Source of the DNA: an uncultured Roseburia sp.
GTDB taxonomy: Bacteria > Bacillota > Clostridia > Lachnospirales > Lachnospiraceae
Reading direction: 5' to 3'
NCBI GenBank assembly: GCA_934292805.1
Contig: CAKQXQ010000066.1
Span: 1 to 10,256 of the forward strand
DNA: 10,256 nt
In this document: positions 1 to 6,409 of the stretch, in pieces
Position numbering within the stretch: the first letter of the stretch is position 1
Layout of the letters: each line of letters begins with the position of its first letter
Notes under the pieces: generated by a model
Database searches by the model: none
What the model was told of the DNA's origin: nothing
Seen by the model: only the letters and a program-made list of their open reading frames with translations
Translations under genes and position numbers: made by a program

Positions 1-175
1 ATCCTGCACTCTGCCTTTTATTTAATGTCCAGATAGGAATCCGGAATTTCTATCTGCTCTGTAAGAATAACCATTATCCAACAAATGCCAGAATAAACGA
101 TAAATCTCCCATATTACCGGATTGCTCAATAGCTGGCATCAGTGTCCCCAAAGCGATTTCCATAAATTTCCCACT
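1..175 (-). pseudogene. Remnant of a ZIP-family (GufA-type) metal transporter, broken by stops, continuing beyond the window edge
   Basis: One minus-strand frame, offset from the HMA gene, reads through about 58 codons and carries ZIP-transporter motifs in the right order. First comes LMPAIEQS followed by MGDLSFILAFVG, which resembles the family pattern L-(I/M)-P-A-I-E-x-S, MG, (L/I)-(A/S)-F-x-P-A-x-x-GF. Then comes WLFLQS, where a hydrophobic segment is expected. Last comes IPIWTLNKRQSAG, where the family has IPHLHxN...EG. The frame has two stops, TAA at 74-76 and TAG at 53-55, and the metal-site histidines of IPHLH are lost. No ZIP N-terminus (about the first 60 codons) is present upstream, because the HMA gene occupies that place. 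The motif match is from memory of the family; no alignment was run. The order of motifs in a single frame makes chance unlikely. The rest, if any, lies beyond coordinate 1. Confidence 0.6.
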
Positions 176-405
176 TTCTTTTCATATATCTCTGTTTTGA
201 TCTCTCCTGCTGTATAACCGGTTGCCTCAATGGCAGCACGGAGAAGATTCTCGTCCAACGGCTCTTTGGAAAGAATCACTGTCTCTCCCTTAGAATGGGA
301 AGATGATACCTTCTCTACAGAAAATGTTCCACGGATCGTATCATTGATATGTGCTTCACACATTGAGCATGCCATGCCACTTACTTTTACTATTGTTTGA
401 ATCAT
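139..405 (-). CDS. Small heavy-metal-associated (HMA) domain protein, copper-chaperone-like
   Basis: This 88-residue cytosolic protein has a single HMA (ferredoxin-like beta-alpha-beta-beta-alpha-beta) fold. The metal-binding loop GMACSMC sits at residues 10-16, with Cys13 and Cys16 as ligands. The family binds Cu(I), Zn or similar soft metals and passes them to P-type ATPases or senses load. The metal here is not determined, and no ATPase is adjacent. I chose the ATG at 403-405 because AAAGGAAG precedes it at about 7 nt. The ATG 7 codons upstream (424-426) has AAGG only 3 nt away and would add MKKGSFA. The last 11 residues (VGNLWKSLWGH) do not look like the usual short charged or aromatic tail. 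They are encoded by DNA that in another frame reads as the ZIP transporter remnant, so the natural C-terminus was probably replaced. The core domain (residues about 2-75) is intact, so the protein may still work. Confidence 0.85.
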   Translation of the reverse strand: MIQTIVKVSGMACSMCEAHINDTIRGTFSVEKVSSSHSKGETVILSKEPLDENLLRAAIEATGYTAGEIKTEIYEKKVGNLWKSLWGH

Positions 406-464
406 TGCAAAACTTCCTTTCTTCATAAACCTTATTTTGTTTTGGATTTTTAATATAAATTGCT

Positions 465-470
465 ATTATA
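465..470 (-). promoter_or_regulatory. Probable promoter -10 of the HMA gene
   Basis: A perfect TATAAT reads on the minus strand, about 60 bp upstream of the chosen HMA start and downstream of the terminator at 500-560. No good TTGACA-like element lies 16-18 bp upstream (the hexamer there reads TATGGT), so the promoter may be weak or depend on an activator. Confidence 0.4.
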
Positions 471-473
471 TGT

Positions 474-489
474 GTTAGTTTCTTCTAAC
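474..489. promoter_or_regulatory. Inverted repeat in the HMA promoter spacer, possible operator
   Basis: GTTAG and CTAAC flank a 6-nt centre (GTTAG-N6-CTAAC). The repeat begins 3 bp upstream of the TATAAT, so a protein bound there would cover the -35/-10 spacer. This resembles the placement of metal-sensor operators, but the sequence does not match the CopY box (TACAnnTGTA) or another operator I know. Confidence 0.25.
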
Positions 490-499
490 CATATTTTCT

Positions 500-560
500 A
501 AAAAACGTGTGAGATTCAAGCCGAACGTCCGCGAGGCTTGAATTTCACACGGTCTTTTTT
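500..560 (-). terminator. Rho-independent terminator after the AraC gene, apparently bidirectional
   Basis: A 16-bp stem with one G-T mismatch pairs 507-522 (GTGTGAGATTCAAGCC) with 535-550, around a 12-nt loop. On the minus strand it is followed by six T (complement of the A run 500-505), as expected for ending the transpeptidase-araC transcript. On the plus strand it is followed by TCTTTTTT, so it could also work in that direction. Confidence 0.85.
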
Positions 561-614
561 CTTACGCATTCAGTATATCACTTTTATCCTGTTTATCAAC
601 CGGAATTTTACAAT

Positions 615-1613
615 TTAATACTGCTTCTGAAAAACTGTCCCAGATATTCTTTCCATATCTCTGTATTTTTTCGGTGTCATTCCGTATTTTTTCTGAAAAA
701 TCCTGTGAAAATAACTGATATTATCATATCCTACTGCCATGGCAATATCTATGACATTCATAGCTGTTGTTCGAAGCAGATATGCAGCCTGATTCAGGCG
801 CTTTGCCTGTACCAGATCTGTGTATGTTCTGCCGGTGCATTTTTTGATCTCTCTGGAAAGCCAGCAGATATCATAGTGGAGATTTCCTGCAAGCTCTGTC
901 AGCTCACCATTCTTATAATTCTCTTCCACATAACTTAAAACCTGGATTGCCAGCTTCTGCTGTTCACTGGAATGATCGGTGTCCATCCTGTCCATGTGAT
1001 TCATTAACTGCAGGAACAACAGTCCCATCGTAGCCTGATTGATACTCCGTTTGTTCGTCTGATGATTCATAACCGTCCAGATCAGATTCTCAACAAGATT
1101 CTGGATTGGTAATATCTCTGCGACTTTAAAATGCAGATATCCGGAAGTTCCGTTTTCTCCCCTCAGACAGTCTATGATAAAAGTTCTGAGCAGATTCTCT
1201 TCTTCCTCAATCATCTTTAATCCATAATCAAAGAATTCAGGAAGAATAATAAAATTCACTGCCACGTCATCTGCTCCCGCAGGATAGATTTCCTGTACTG
1301 CATTCTGGTTGAGCATCAAAAGCTCACCCTGTTTTAAAATAAGATCTTCTCCGTTGATCACATGATGTGTACTTCCGGAACACATATAAATCATCTCAAC
1401 ATAGTTGTGCGTATGCTCCGGAAAATGAACAAATCTCGTATGAGTCCTTACCTGGATCAGTTTTCCTGCATCTAAAAGCTTCTTTGCATCGATCACATTG
1501 GACTCATCCGACATATAAATGTCTTTTTCAATCGACTTCTCACCGGAAAGGATCTTCTCTTCCTCCGGTGTTATTTTCTGAAGTTGTTCCAGAATTTCTC
1601 TTTTCAAAGCCAT
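615..1613 (-). CDS. AraC-family transcriptional regulator with N-terminal cupin sensor
   Basis: This is a 332-residue DNA-binding regulator. Residues about 55-125 form an AraC-type cupin effector pocket, seen as FPEHTHNYVEMIY (H67, H69, E73) and INGEDLILKQGELLMLN. A helical linker follows. Residues about 222-320 are the double helix-turn-helix, with the hallmark second half VGYDNISYFHRIFQKKYGMTP and the terminal KKYR. Such proteins commonly sense a sugar or another small molecule and activate nearby genes; the ligand here cannot be read from sequence. The ATG is preceded by GGGGGATAG, a good ribosome binding site. The gene starts 20 bp after the L,D-transpeptidase stop on the same strand, so the two are probably co-transcribed, and the terminator at 500-560 ends the unit. 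The N-terminal 50 residues are rich in E and K and have no recognised role. Confidence 0.9.
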   Translation of the reverse strand: MALKREILEQLQKITPEEEKILSGEKSIEKDIYMSDESNVIDAKKLLDAGKLIQVRTHTRFVHFPEHTHNYVEMIYMCSGSTHHVINGEDLILKQGELLMLNQNAVQEIYPAGADDVAVNFIILPEFFDYGLKMIEEEENLLRTFIIDCLRGENGTSGYLHFKVAEILPIQNLVENLIWTVMNHQTNKRSINQATMGLLFLQLMNHMDRMDTDHSSEQQKLAIQVLSYVEENYKNGELTELAGNLHYDICWLSREIKKCTGRTYTDLVQAKRLNQAAYLLRTTAMNVIDIAMAVGYDNISYFHRIFQKKYGMTPKKYRDMERISGTVFQKQY

Positions 1614-1633
1614 CTATCCCCCAGATATTTTAC

Positions 1634-3250
1634 CTATGGCTGTTCTGTCGGCTGTTCGGCCGGCGTACTTTGTAATACTGCAAGTGCATTCTCAGCGTCT
1701 AAAAGTGTCTGATAATTGGTAACGAGTGCCTGTGTGCTGCTGTCTAATGCATTATAAAGATTTCGTGCATTTTCAATTACCGGTGCACTGTCTGGCGTTA
1801 CGACACCAATACTGTTAATTACATTGACTACCGCAGCTGCTTCTTTCTGTTTTACAGCAGGACTCTCTGTTCCCGGAAGATTGTATACAAGAACACAGTA
1901 ACCCTTCTCTATATTCTCATATATCTTCTTTGCAGCAGAGTACGGAAGATTGATACAGCCGTGTGAACCTCTCGTCTTATAAATATCTCCGCCGAATGCC
2001 TTTCTTGATGTGAGATCGTGCATTCCGACATCTCCGTTAAAAGGCATCCAATATGTAACCGGTGTCTCATAATCCGGTCCGCGTAATACTGCATTCATTG
2101 TCTTATAAGTAAGAAGGAATGCACCACAAGGCGTCGTATGGTTCTTTGCCACATTTCCCGACACAAGATCTGATTCCACGACCAGGTTACCGTCTTTATA
2201 CATGTAAAGATGCTGTGCTGTCAGATTGATCTCCACATAAGAATCTCCGAAGTCATGTTCACCATGGCTGTTGGCTCTCTGTGCATAAGCAGGCTCTCTC
2301 TCAACTGTCTTACCTGCTTTCATATCTTCCATGATCTGTGCCACTTCTTCAGCGTTACTGATCTTCCATCCGTAAGGTCCGTTTGAAATTGTAACGGTAG
2401 TGCCATAAGATGTCTTTAACTCTTTTGGTTTATAGCAGGTATTATATTTCTTTGCCAGCTCTTTTACGAAAGTAAGTACTCCGTCTTCATCTATTTTTAC
2501 ATTTAAATCTTCATCTAAAGAAAGCCATTCTGATATGCGTGATCCATCCAGCACCTCTGTTGCCACTTCAAAATCATAAGTGATCTTCGTCTTCACATAT
2601 CCATTCATCTCATCAATTGCTGACAGTAACTTCTTGTTATCATCTTCCACTTCCGGTCTCGCATAACAGCCTGCTTCGTCAAGATCCAGTTCGTCATTCA
2701 GAACAAGAACTGCATCCTTCACTGCCTTCTCGAAAACGGTACGGTCAATCGTTGTTCCATAATCTGCCGGAACAAGGGAATAACCGTCTTTGCCATATGC
2801 AGATACCGTTGCATCCACCGGTTTTCTCTGGTTGGATGCCTGCATGCAGGAAAGCTTTGCCATCTCATCAGAAAGCAGCTTTTCATCATAAGTTACTACC
2901 TTTGCAAGTTCAAGATCCTTATGTGCAAACAATGTTACGATCCATGCAAAACCATTCTGTTTCTCTAACATCTGATCTGCTTCACCATTGAACACAGGAG
3001 CGATCCCGATTACATTTCCCTTAATTGTATCTTCGCCGCCTTCACGCTCAGTCAGATGGAGTTCATAAGTATCTATCTGATCTGTAAGCAGCTTTTCTAC
3101 CTGTTCCGGTGTTTTTCCTCCGACAGAAACGCCATCAATGGTTGTTCCGAAGCAGAAGTGGCTCTGGAAAAAAATTGTAAATCCAAGATAAACAACAATC
3201 AGTCCGGCCAGAATACAGCCTGCCGTCACAAGTGCTTTTTTATTCTTCAT
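1634..3250 (-). CDS. Membrane-anchored L,D-transpeptidase (YkuD domain) with PG_binding_4-type domain and helical C-terminal tail
   Basis: This 538-residue enzyme is predicted to make 3-3 peptidoglycan cross-links outside the membrane. An uncleaved N-terminal anchor spans about residues 8-29. Residues about 35-320 are the paired N-terminal domains usual in clostridial enzymes of this type (it opens with TTIDGVSVGGKTPEQVEKLL). The YkuD catalytic domain covers about 337-458, with His411 in VGMHDL and the active-site motif SHGCINL (Cys432). An unusual tail of about 75 residues follows. It contains VVNVINSIGVVTPDS and ALVTNYQTLLDAENAL, a helical module that I recall from Firmicute surface proteins, and ends in a P/E/Q/T-rich stretch. 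I chose the ATG at 3248-3250 because GAGGAG lies 6-7 nt upstream and a membrane anchor follows at once. An in-frame GTG at 3311-3313 would coincide with the predicted transcription start and has no ribosome binding site. Confidence 0.92.
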   Translation of the reverse strand: MKNKKALVTAGCILAGLIVVYLGFTIFFQSHFCFGTTIDGVSVGGKTPEQVEKLLTDQIDTYELHLTEREGGEDTIKGNVIGIAPVFNGEADQMLEKQNGFAWIVTLFAHKDLELAKVVTYDEKLLSDEMAKLSCMQASNQRKPVDATVSAYGKDGYSLVPADYGTTIDRTVFEKAVKDAVLVLNDELDLDEAGCYARPEVEDDNKKLLSAIDEMNGYVKTKITYDFEVATEVLDGSRISEWLSLDEDLNVKIDEDGVLTFVKELAKKYNTCYKPKELKTSYGTTVTISNGPYGWKISNAEEVAQIMEDMKAGKTVEREPAYAQRANSHGEHDFGDSYVEINLTAQHLYMYKDGNLVVESDLVSGNVAKNHTTPCGAFLLTYKTMNAVLRGPDYETPVTYWMPFNGDVGMHDLTSRKAFGGDIYKTRGSHGCINLPYSAAKKIYENIEKGYCVLVYNLPGTESPAVKQKEAAAVVNVINSIGVVTPDSAPVIENARNLYNALDSSTQALVTNYQTLLDAENALAVLQSTPAEQPTEQP

Positions 3251-3321
3251 AACTTTCTCCTCATTCTTTTTATATTCCAAAAGACTCTTTTGTATGAGCC
3301 GGTTTTGTCGCACTATACTTT

Positions 3322-3349
3322 ATTATAAAAGCTAATAGTTCTTTGTCAA
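3322..3349 (-). promoter_or_regulatory. Sigma-A promoter of the L,D-transpeptidase-araC unit
   Basis: Perfect consensus hexamers read on the minus strand: TTGACA (complement of 3344-3349), a 16-bp spacer, and TATAAT (complement of 3322-3327). Transcription should start near 3315, giving a leader of about 65 nt to the ATG at 3250. Two perfect hexamers suggest strong basal expression. This also decides the start codon of the downstream gene. Confidence 0.8.
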
Positions 3350-3386
3350 CAAATTACCGGAATCGTAATAAAGATTTAAAAACTCT

Positions 3387-3404
3387 GGAAATTATATACT
3401 TTCC
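3387..3404. promoter_or_regulatory. Palindrome between the divergent transpeptidase and PAP2 promoters, possible regulator site
   Basis: GGAAA and TTTCC flank an 8-nt AT-rich centre (TTATATAC), giving an 18-bp near-palindrome with one mismatched pair. It lies about 40 bp upstream of the transpeptidase -35 box and about 90 bp upstream of the PAP2 -35 box. A site there could bind an activator, for example the AraC-type product of the same operon, although AraC sites are usually direct repeats. The rest of the 3350-3490 gap is AT-rich and shows no gene. Confidence 0.2.
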
Positions 3405-3493
3405 GTGCTTTGTAGGATTGCACAAATCAGATCGCCTATCCTTAATAAATCTTTAAATATTCAATAATCTTTCTTAAAAAAGTCAAAAGGTCA

Positions 3494-3522
3494 TTGTTTC
3501 CTGAAAATCACTATGCTATAAT
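3494..3522 (+). promoter_or_regulatory. Sigma-A promoter of the PAP2 gene
   Basis: TTGTTT at 3494-3499, a 17-bp spacer and a perfect TATAAT at 3517-3522 are present, with an extended -10 TG one base upstream (TGCTATAAT). Transcription would begin near 3529, about 27 nt before the GTG start of the PAP2 gene. Confidence 0.75.
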
Positions 3523-3555
3523 CCGAAACGAAAAAAAGAAAAGGAGAGTGATTTT

Positions 3556-4242
3556 GTGACAAAACATACGCGTGATTCCATCAACACCTTTCTTGAAAAA
3601 AACAAACATGCATGTCTTCTTCTTTATTTAATGATTTATTTTCCATGGTTTCATCATCTGGAGAAGACAGTTACAACGCATTTTCATGTCATACATGTAG
3701 CACTGGATGACTATATCCCATTCTGTGAATATTTTATCATTCCATATTTTTTATGGTTTGCATATGTCGCCTGGTCTGTTCTTTATTTTTACTTTAAAAA
3801 TAAGGATGAATATTTCCGGCTGTGCGGTATGCTTTTTTCCGGAATGACGATTTTCCTTATCGTATCCACGATATATCCGAATGGACATTACTTAAGACCG
3901 GTTTATTTTGACCATAATAACATTTTTATCCAGATGGTCAAGATGTTGTATGCTGCGGATACACCAACAAACCTGTTCCCAAGTATCCATGTCTATAACT
4001 CGATTGCAGTAAATATTGCCGTATGGCACAGCAGCAATTTTAAAGAGAAGAAATGGGTTCGTTTCGGTTCCTCCATTTTGATGGTACTGATCATCTTATC
4101 TACGATGTTTTTAAAACAGCATTCTGTATTCGATGTTGTAACCGGAATCGTTCTCTCTGTCTTTATGTATAGTCTTGTATACACAACTGACTGGTCGTTT
4201 CTCACGATCACAAAACCAGTCCGCAATCCTCGCAGGATTTAG
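3556..4242 (+). CDS. PAP2-family integral membrane phosphatase
   Basis: This 228-residue membrane protein has hydrophobic segments at about 20-33, 58-80, 90-106, 146-157, 170-185 and 194-210. The PAP2 phosphatase motifs are YPNGHYLRP (residues 107-115), the PSIH motif (142-145, His145) and FLKQHSVFDVV (His189, Asp193), in the order of the PAP2_3-type subgroup. The classical lysine of the first motif and the arginine before the last histidine are not conserved, as I recall for this Firmicute subgroup. Likely substrates are lipid phosphates such as undecaprenyl pyrophosphate or phosphatidate; the sequence does not decide. The start is GTG at 3556 with AAGGAG at 3541-3546. It is divergent from the cell-wall transpeptidase gene and has its own promoter and terminator, so it is monocistronic. 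The basic C-terminus (KPVRNPRRI) is probably cytoplasmic. Confidence 0.85.
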   Translation: MTKHTRDSINTFLEKNKHACLLLYLMIYFPWFHHLEKTVTTHFHVIHVALDDYIPFCEYFIIPYFLWFAYVAWSVLYFYFKNKDEYFRLCGMLFSGMTIFLIVSTIYPNGHYLRPVYFDHNNIFIQMVKMLYAADTPTNLFPSIHVYNSIAVNIAVWHSSNFKEKKWVRFGSSILMVLIILSTMFLKQHSVFDVVTGIVLSVFMYSLVYTTDWSFLTITKPVRNPRRI

Positions 4243-4259
4243 GTTTTCTGTTAATTTAT

Positions 4260-4306
4260 AAAAAGAAGCATTGATTCTCCTTCCCGGAAAATCAATGCTT
4301 CTTTTT
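4260..4306. terminator. Bidirectional terminator between the convergent PAP2 and aldo/keto reductase genes
   Basis: A perfect stem pairs 4260-4276 (AAAAAGAAGCATTGATT) with 4290-4306, around a 13-nt loop. The A and T runs at the ends give a U-tract on both strands. It begins 18 bp after the PAP2 stop and touches the reductase stop codon (4308-4310), so it serves both genes. Confidence 0.93.
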
Positions 4307-4307
4307 A

Positions 4308-5486
4308 TTACCATAGCTTTAAAAACTGGATTCCTTTTTTCATCACTTTGTATTTTACATCCTCAAGCTCTGCTGCAGCATTTTTCAATTCTTCTCTTAT
4401 CCTGATATGCTGCGGACAATGCTGTTCACATTTTCCACAGGAAATACACTGCGAAGCACTTGCTGTATCTTTCCGAAAAGCTGTACACTGCAAATAATCT
4501 CTTCTTCCAGATTTCTTTCCTTCGGAATACATGGCATTATAGCAGCGGAATGTTCCCGGAATATCTACTCCCTTCGGGCATGGCATACAGTAACCGCAGC
4601 CGGTGCAGCCGACTCTGACATTTTTTCGTATTTCAGACTTCACCTGCTCGATGAGCCTTCTGTCTGATTCACTTAAACATCCGGCTTTTGATTCGCAGGC
4701 TGTTTTCACATTCTGCTCTACCATTTCCATGGAATTCATCCCGGACAGTACACAGGTCACTTCCGGCTGGTCATAAAGCCATTTCAATGCAAGCTCTGCC
4801 GGTGTTCTCTTCTCCTCATCCTTTCGGAAAAGCTCCTTCGCAGATTCCGGGAGAAGATTCACCAGTCTTCCACCCCGCAATGGCTCCATGATGATCACCG
4901 GGATTCCTTTACTGTTTGCATATTTTAATCCTTCCACGCCGGCCTGAGAGTGTTCATCCATATAATTATACTGGATCTGGCAGAAATCCCAGTCATATGC
5001 ATCGATCAGCTTACAGAACATCGCAGAATTCCCATGATAGGAAAATCCGATCTGTCTTATCTGCCCGGAAGCCTTCTTCTCACGGATCCAGTCTTCCATC
5101 CCTATTTTTTTCAGTTTTTCCCAGGTTGGGATATCCGTAAGCATATGCATCAGATAAAAATCAATATAGTCAGTCTGAAGTCTCTTTAATTCCTCCTGGA
5201 ACATCTTCTCCACACCATCTATCGTTTTGATCAGATAATGCGGAAGCTTTGTGGCAAGATATATCTGTTCCCTGCAATGGTTTCTGTGCAGGATCTCACC
5301 CACTGCGACTTCATTTCCTGCATATACATAAGCAGTATCAAGGTAGTTCACACCTGCCTTAATCGCCGCCATGACTTCTTTCTCTGCTTTCTCAATATCC
5401 GTATTATTTCCTTTTTTTGTAAAACGCATGCATCCATATCCAAGCACAGATATGTCATTTCCATATTTATCTTTGCGATACTGCAT
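4308..5486 (-). CDS. Aldo/keto reductase with C-terminal 2[4Fe-4S] ferredoxin domain
   Basis: This is a 392-residue cytosolic oxidoreductase. Residues about 1-285 form the (beta/alpha)8 aldo/keto reductase barrel, starting with LGYGCMRF. The catalytic tetrad is visible as Asp50 and Tyr55 (DTAYVYAGNE), Lys80 (ATKLP) and His114 (YLMHML). The C-terminal part carries two ferredoxin motifs: Cys294-Cys297-Cys300-Cys303 in CTGCGYCMPCPKGVDIP, and Cys347-Cys350-Cys353-Cys357 in CISCGKCEQHCPQ. This fusion family is common in anaerobic Firmicutes and is annotated as ferredoxin-type aldo/keto reductase. The barrel normally uses NAD(P)H, and the clusters may allow electron exchange with ferredoxin; the substrate is unknown. 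The ATG lies inside the end of the nudC-type gene (20-bp overlap). An AGGAG is about 12 nt upstream, which is long, so translation is probably coupled. A terminator follows directly. Confidence 0.93.
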   Translation of the reverse strand: MQYRKDKYGNDISVLGYGCMRFTKKGNNTDIEKAEKEVMAAIKAGVNYLDTAYVYAGNEVAVGEILHRNHCREQIYLATKLPHYLIKTIDGVEKMFQEELKRLQTDYIDFYLMHMLTDIPTWEKLKKIGMEDWIREKKASGQIRQIGFSYHGNSAMFCKLIDAYDWDFCQIQYNYMDEHSQAGVEGLKYANSKGIPVIIMEPLRGGRLVNLLPESAKELFRKDEEKRTPAELALKWLYDQPEVTCVLSGMNSMEMVEQNVKTACESKAGCLSESDRRLIEQVKSEIRKNVRVGCTGCGYCMPCPKGVDIPGTFRCYNAMYSEGKKSGRRDYLQCTAFRKDTASASQCISCGKCEQHCPQHIRIREELKNAAAELEDVKYKVMKKGIQFLKLW

Positions 5487-6345
5487 CTATATTCCACACT
5501 CCTGCCTTTTTCTGATCTCTGAAATACTCCATCATATTATGTGTAAGACTCAGCTTTTCCGGATCGTCCAAAATATCATGATAATCCACCCATTCTGCTA
5601 AGGAAAGTTCTTCTCTGTCCAGACAGATTTCATGCTCATCTGCCAGTTCACAGAAAAATCCCAGAAGAAGATTGCTGTCAAATCCCCACGGCTGGCTCTT
5701 ATAATATCGTATCTTCTTTACTTTAAGTCCAACTTCTTCCATGACTTCACGCTGCACTGTCTCTTCTACGGTTTCCCCGATCTCTGTAAATCCGGCGATC
5801 AGTGCATATCTTTTATATTCTCTGCCGGCATATTTTGTCATGAGAATCCTGTCACCATTTGTAACACCAACGATCACTGCAGGGGCAATCTTCGGAAAAA
5901 CCATGTTCGCACAGCACGGGCACTGCATCATCCGCAGCTTTTCGCTATGGATAAGCTTCTTTCCACAACGCCCGCAGAATTGATTATCTCTGTACCACTG
6001 ATAAAGATGAAATGCAGTTGTTGCTGCAAATACAGCCTCCTTCGGCTGCATCGGACGGATATCAAACATTTTATAAAACCGGAACGCTCCGATTTTATCT
6101 TCTTTATGGATATCGGTCAGGAAATAATCCTCTTCTTCAATCGTAAAAAGATAAACAAGAGGCGGCATACCTCTTCCTATTCTCTGGTTATAGCTTTTCC
6201 ACTCCTGAAACGTAAGAAACCGGATTCCATCCTGATCCGAAAGATAAACCATTCTGTCACAAAATCCAAGGATCCTGCTGTTATCTTCCGGTCTTTTCTG
6301 CTGATAAGTGTTGTAAAACCTGTGTGGAAAAATATCCTGTATCAT
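5467..6345 (-). CDS. nudC: NAD(H) pyrophosphatase, NudC-type Nudix hydrolase
   Basis: This 292-residue enzyme cleaves NADH or NAD+ to NMN(H) and AMP; the E. coli NudC also removes NAD caps from RNA. The zinc ribbon is CGRC at residues 124-127 and CPCC at 142-145. The Nudix box GFTEIGETVEETVQREVMEE and following VGL span 185-207 and match G-x5-E-x7-R-E-V-x-E-E-x-G-L. The NudC-specific motif SQPW follows at 217-220, here continuing GFDSNLL. The N-terminal domain (1-110) is divergent, as is usual in clostridia, and the protein is longer than the E. coli enzyme (257 residues). I chose the ATG at 6343-6345 (MIQDIFPH...), which has AGAAGGGA upstream. The ATG at 6382-6384 would add 13 hydrophilic residues but has no clear ribosome binding site and lies about 13 nt from a possible transcription start. 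The gene lies between hemW and the reductase, overlapping the latter. Confidence 0.9.
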   Translation of the reverse strand: MIQDIFPHRFYNTYQQKRPEDNSRILGFCDRMVYLSDQDGIRFLTFQEWKSYNQRIGRGMPPLVYLFTIEEEDYFLTDIHKEDKIGAFRFYKMFDIRPMQPKEAVFAATTAFHLYQWYRDNQFCGRCGKKLIHSEKLRMMQCPCCANMVFPKIAPAVIVGVTNGDRILMTKYAGREYKRYALIAGFTEIGETVEETVQREVMEEVGLKVKKIRYYKSQPWGFDSNLLLGFFCELADEHEICLDREELSLAEWVDYHDILDDPEKLSLTHNMMEYFRDQKKAGVWNIDAVSQR

Positions 6346-6403
6346 CTGACTGTGTCCCTTCTTTCTATCCGCTACTGACTGCATGGATCTCGTATAGCAG
6401 CTA

Positions 6404-6409
6404 ATTATA
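6404..6409 (-). promoter_or_regulatory. Possible internal promoter (extended -10) at the end of hemW
   Basis: TATAAT preceded by TGT (TGTTATAAT, an extended -10) reads on the minus strand and spans the hemW stop codon. No good -35 hexamer is seen. It could drive the nudC-type gene and the reductase separately from lepA-hemW, and it would place the transcription start near 6397, favouring the downstream start codon at 6345. Confidence 0.35.

Noticed and set aside
2617..2991. Plus-strand open frame of 124 codons opposite the transpeptidase gene
   Set aside because: Its composition is rich in H, P, S and L without any domain, and it lies within a clearly coding minus-strand region.
3251..3313. 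N-terminal 21-codon extension of the transpeptidase from a GTG
   Set aside because: The GTG falls at the predicted transcription start of a near-perfect promoter and has no ribosome binding site, while the ATG at 3250 has GAGGAG and leads straight into a membrane anchor.
3418..3450. Possible second plus-strand promoter (TTGCAC ... TAATAA)
   Set aside because: The spacer is 19 bp and the -10 is poor, while a much better promoter lies at 3494-3522.
3366..3457. Two similar AT-rich 15-mers (TAATAAAGATTTAAA and TAATAAATCTTTAAA) 77 bp apart
   Set aside because: Only 12 of 15 bases agree and both are low complexity, so chance similarity in AT-rich intergenic DNA is likely.
5632..6378. Long plus-strand open frame (248 codons) opposite the nudC-type gene
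   Set aside because: The translation has no recognisable domain and a biased composition typical of antisense frames, while the minus strand encodes a clear Nudix enzyme with full motifs.
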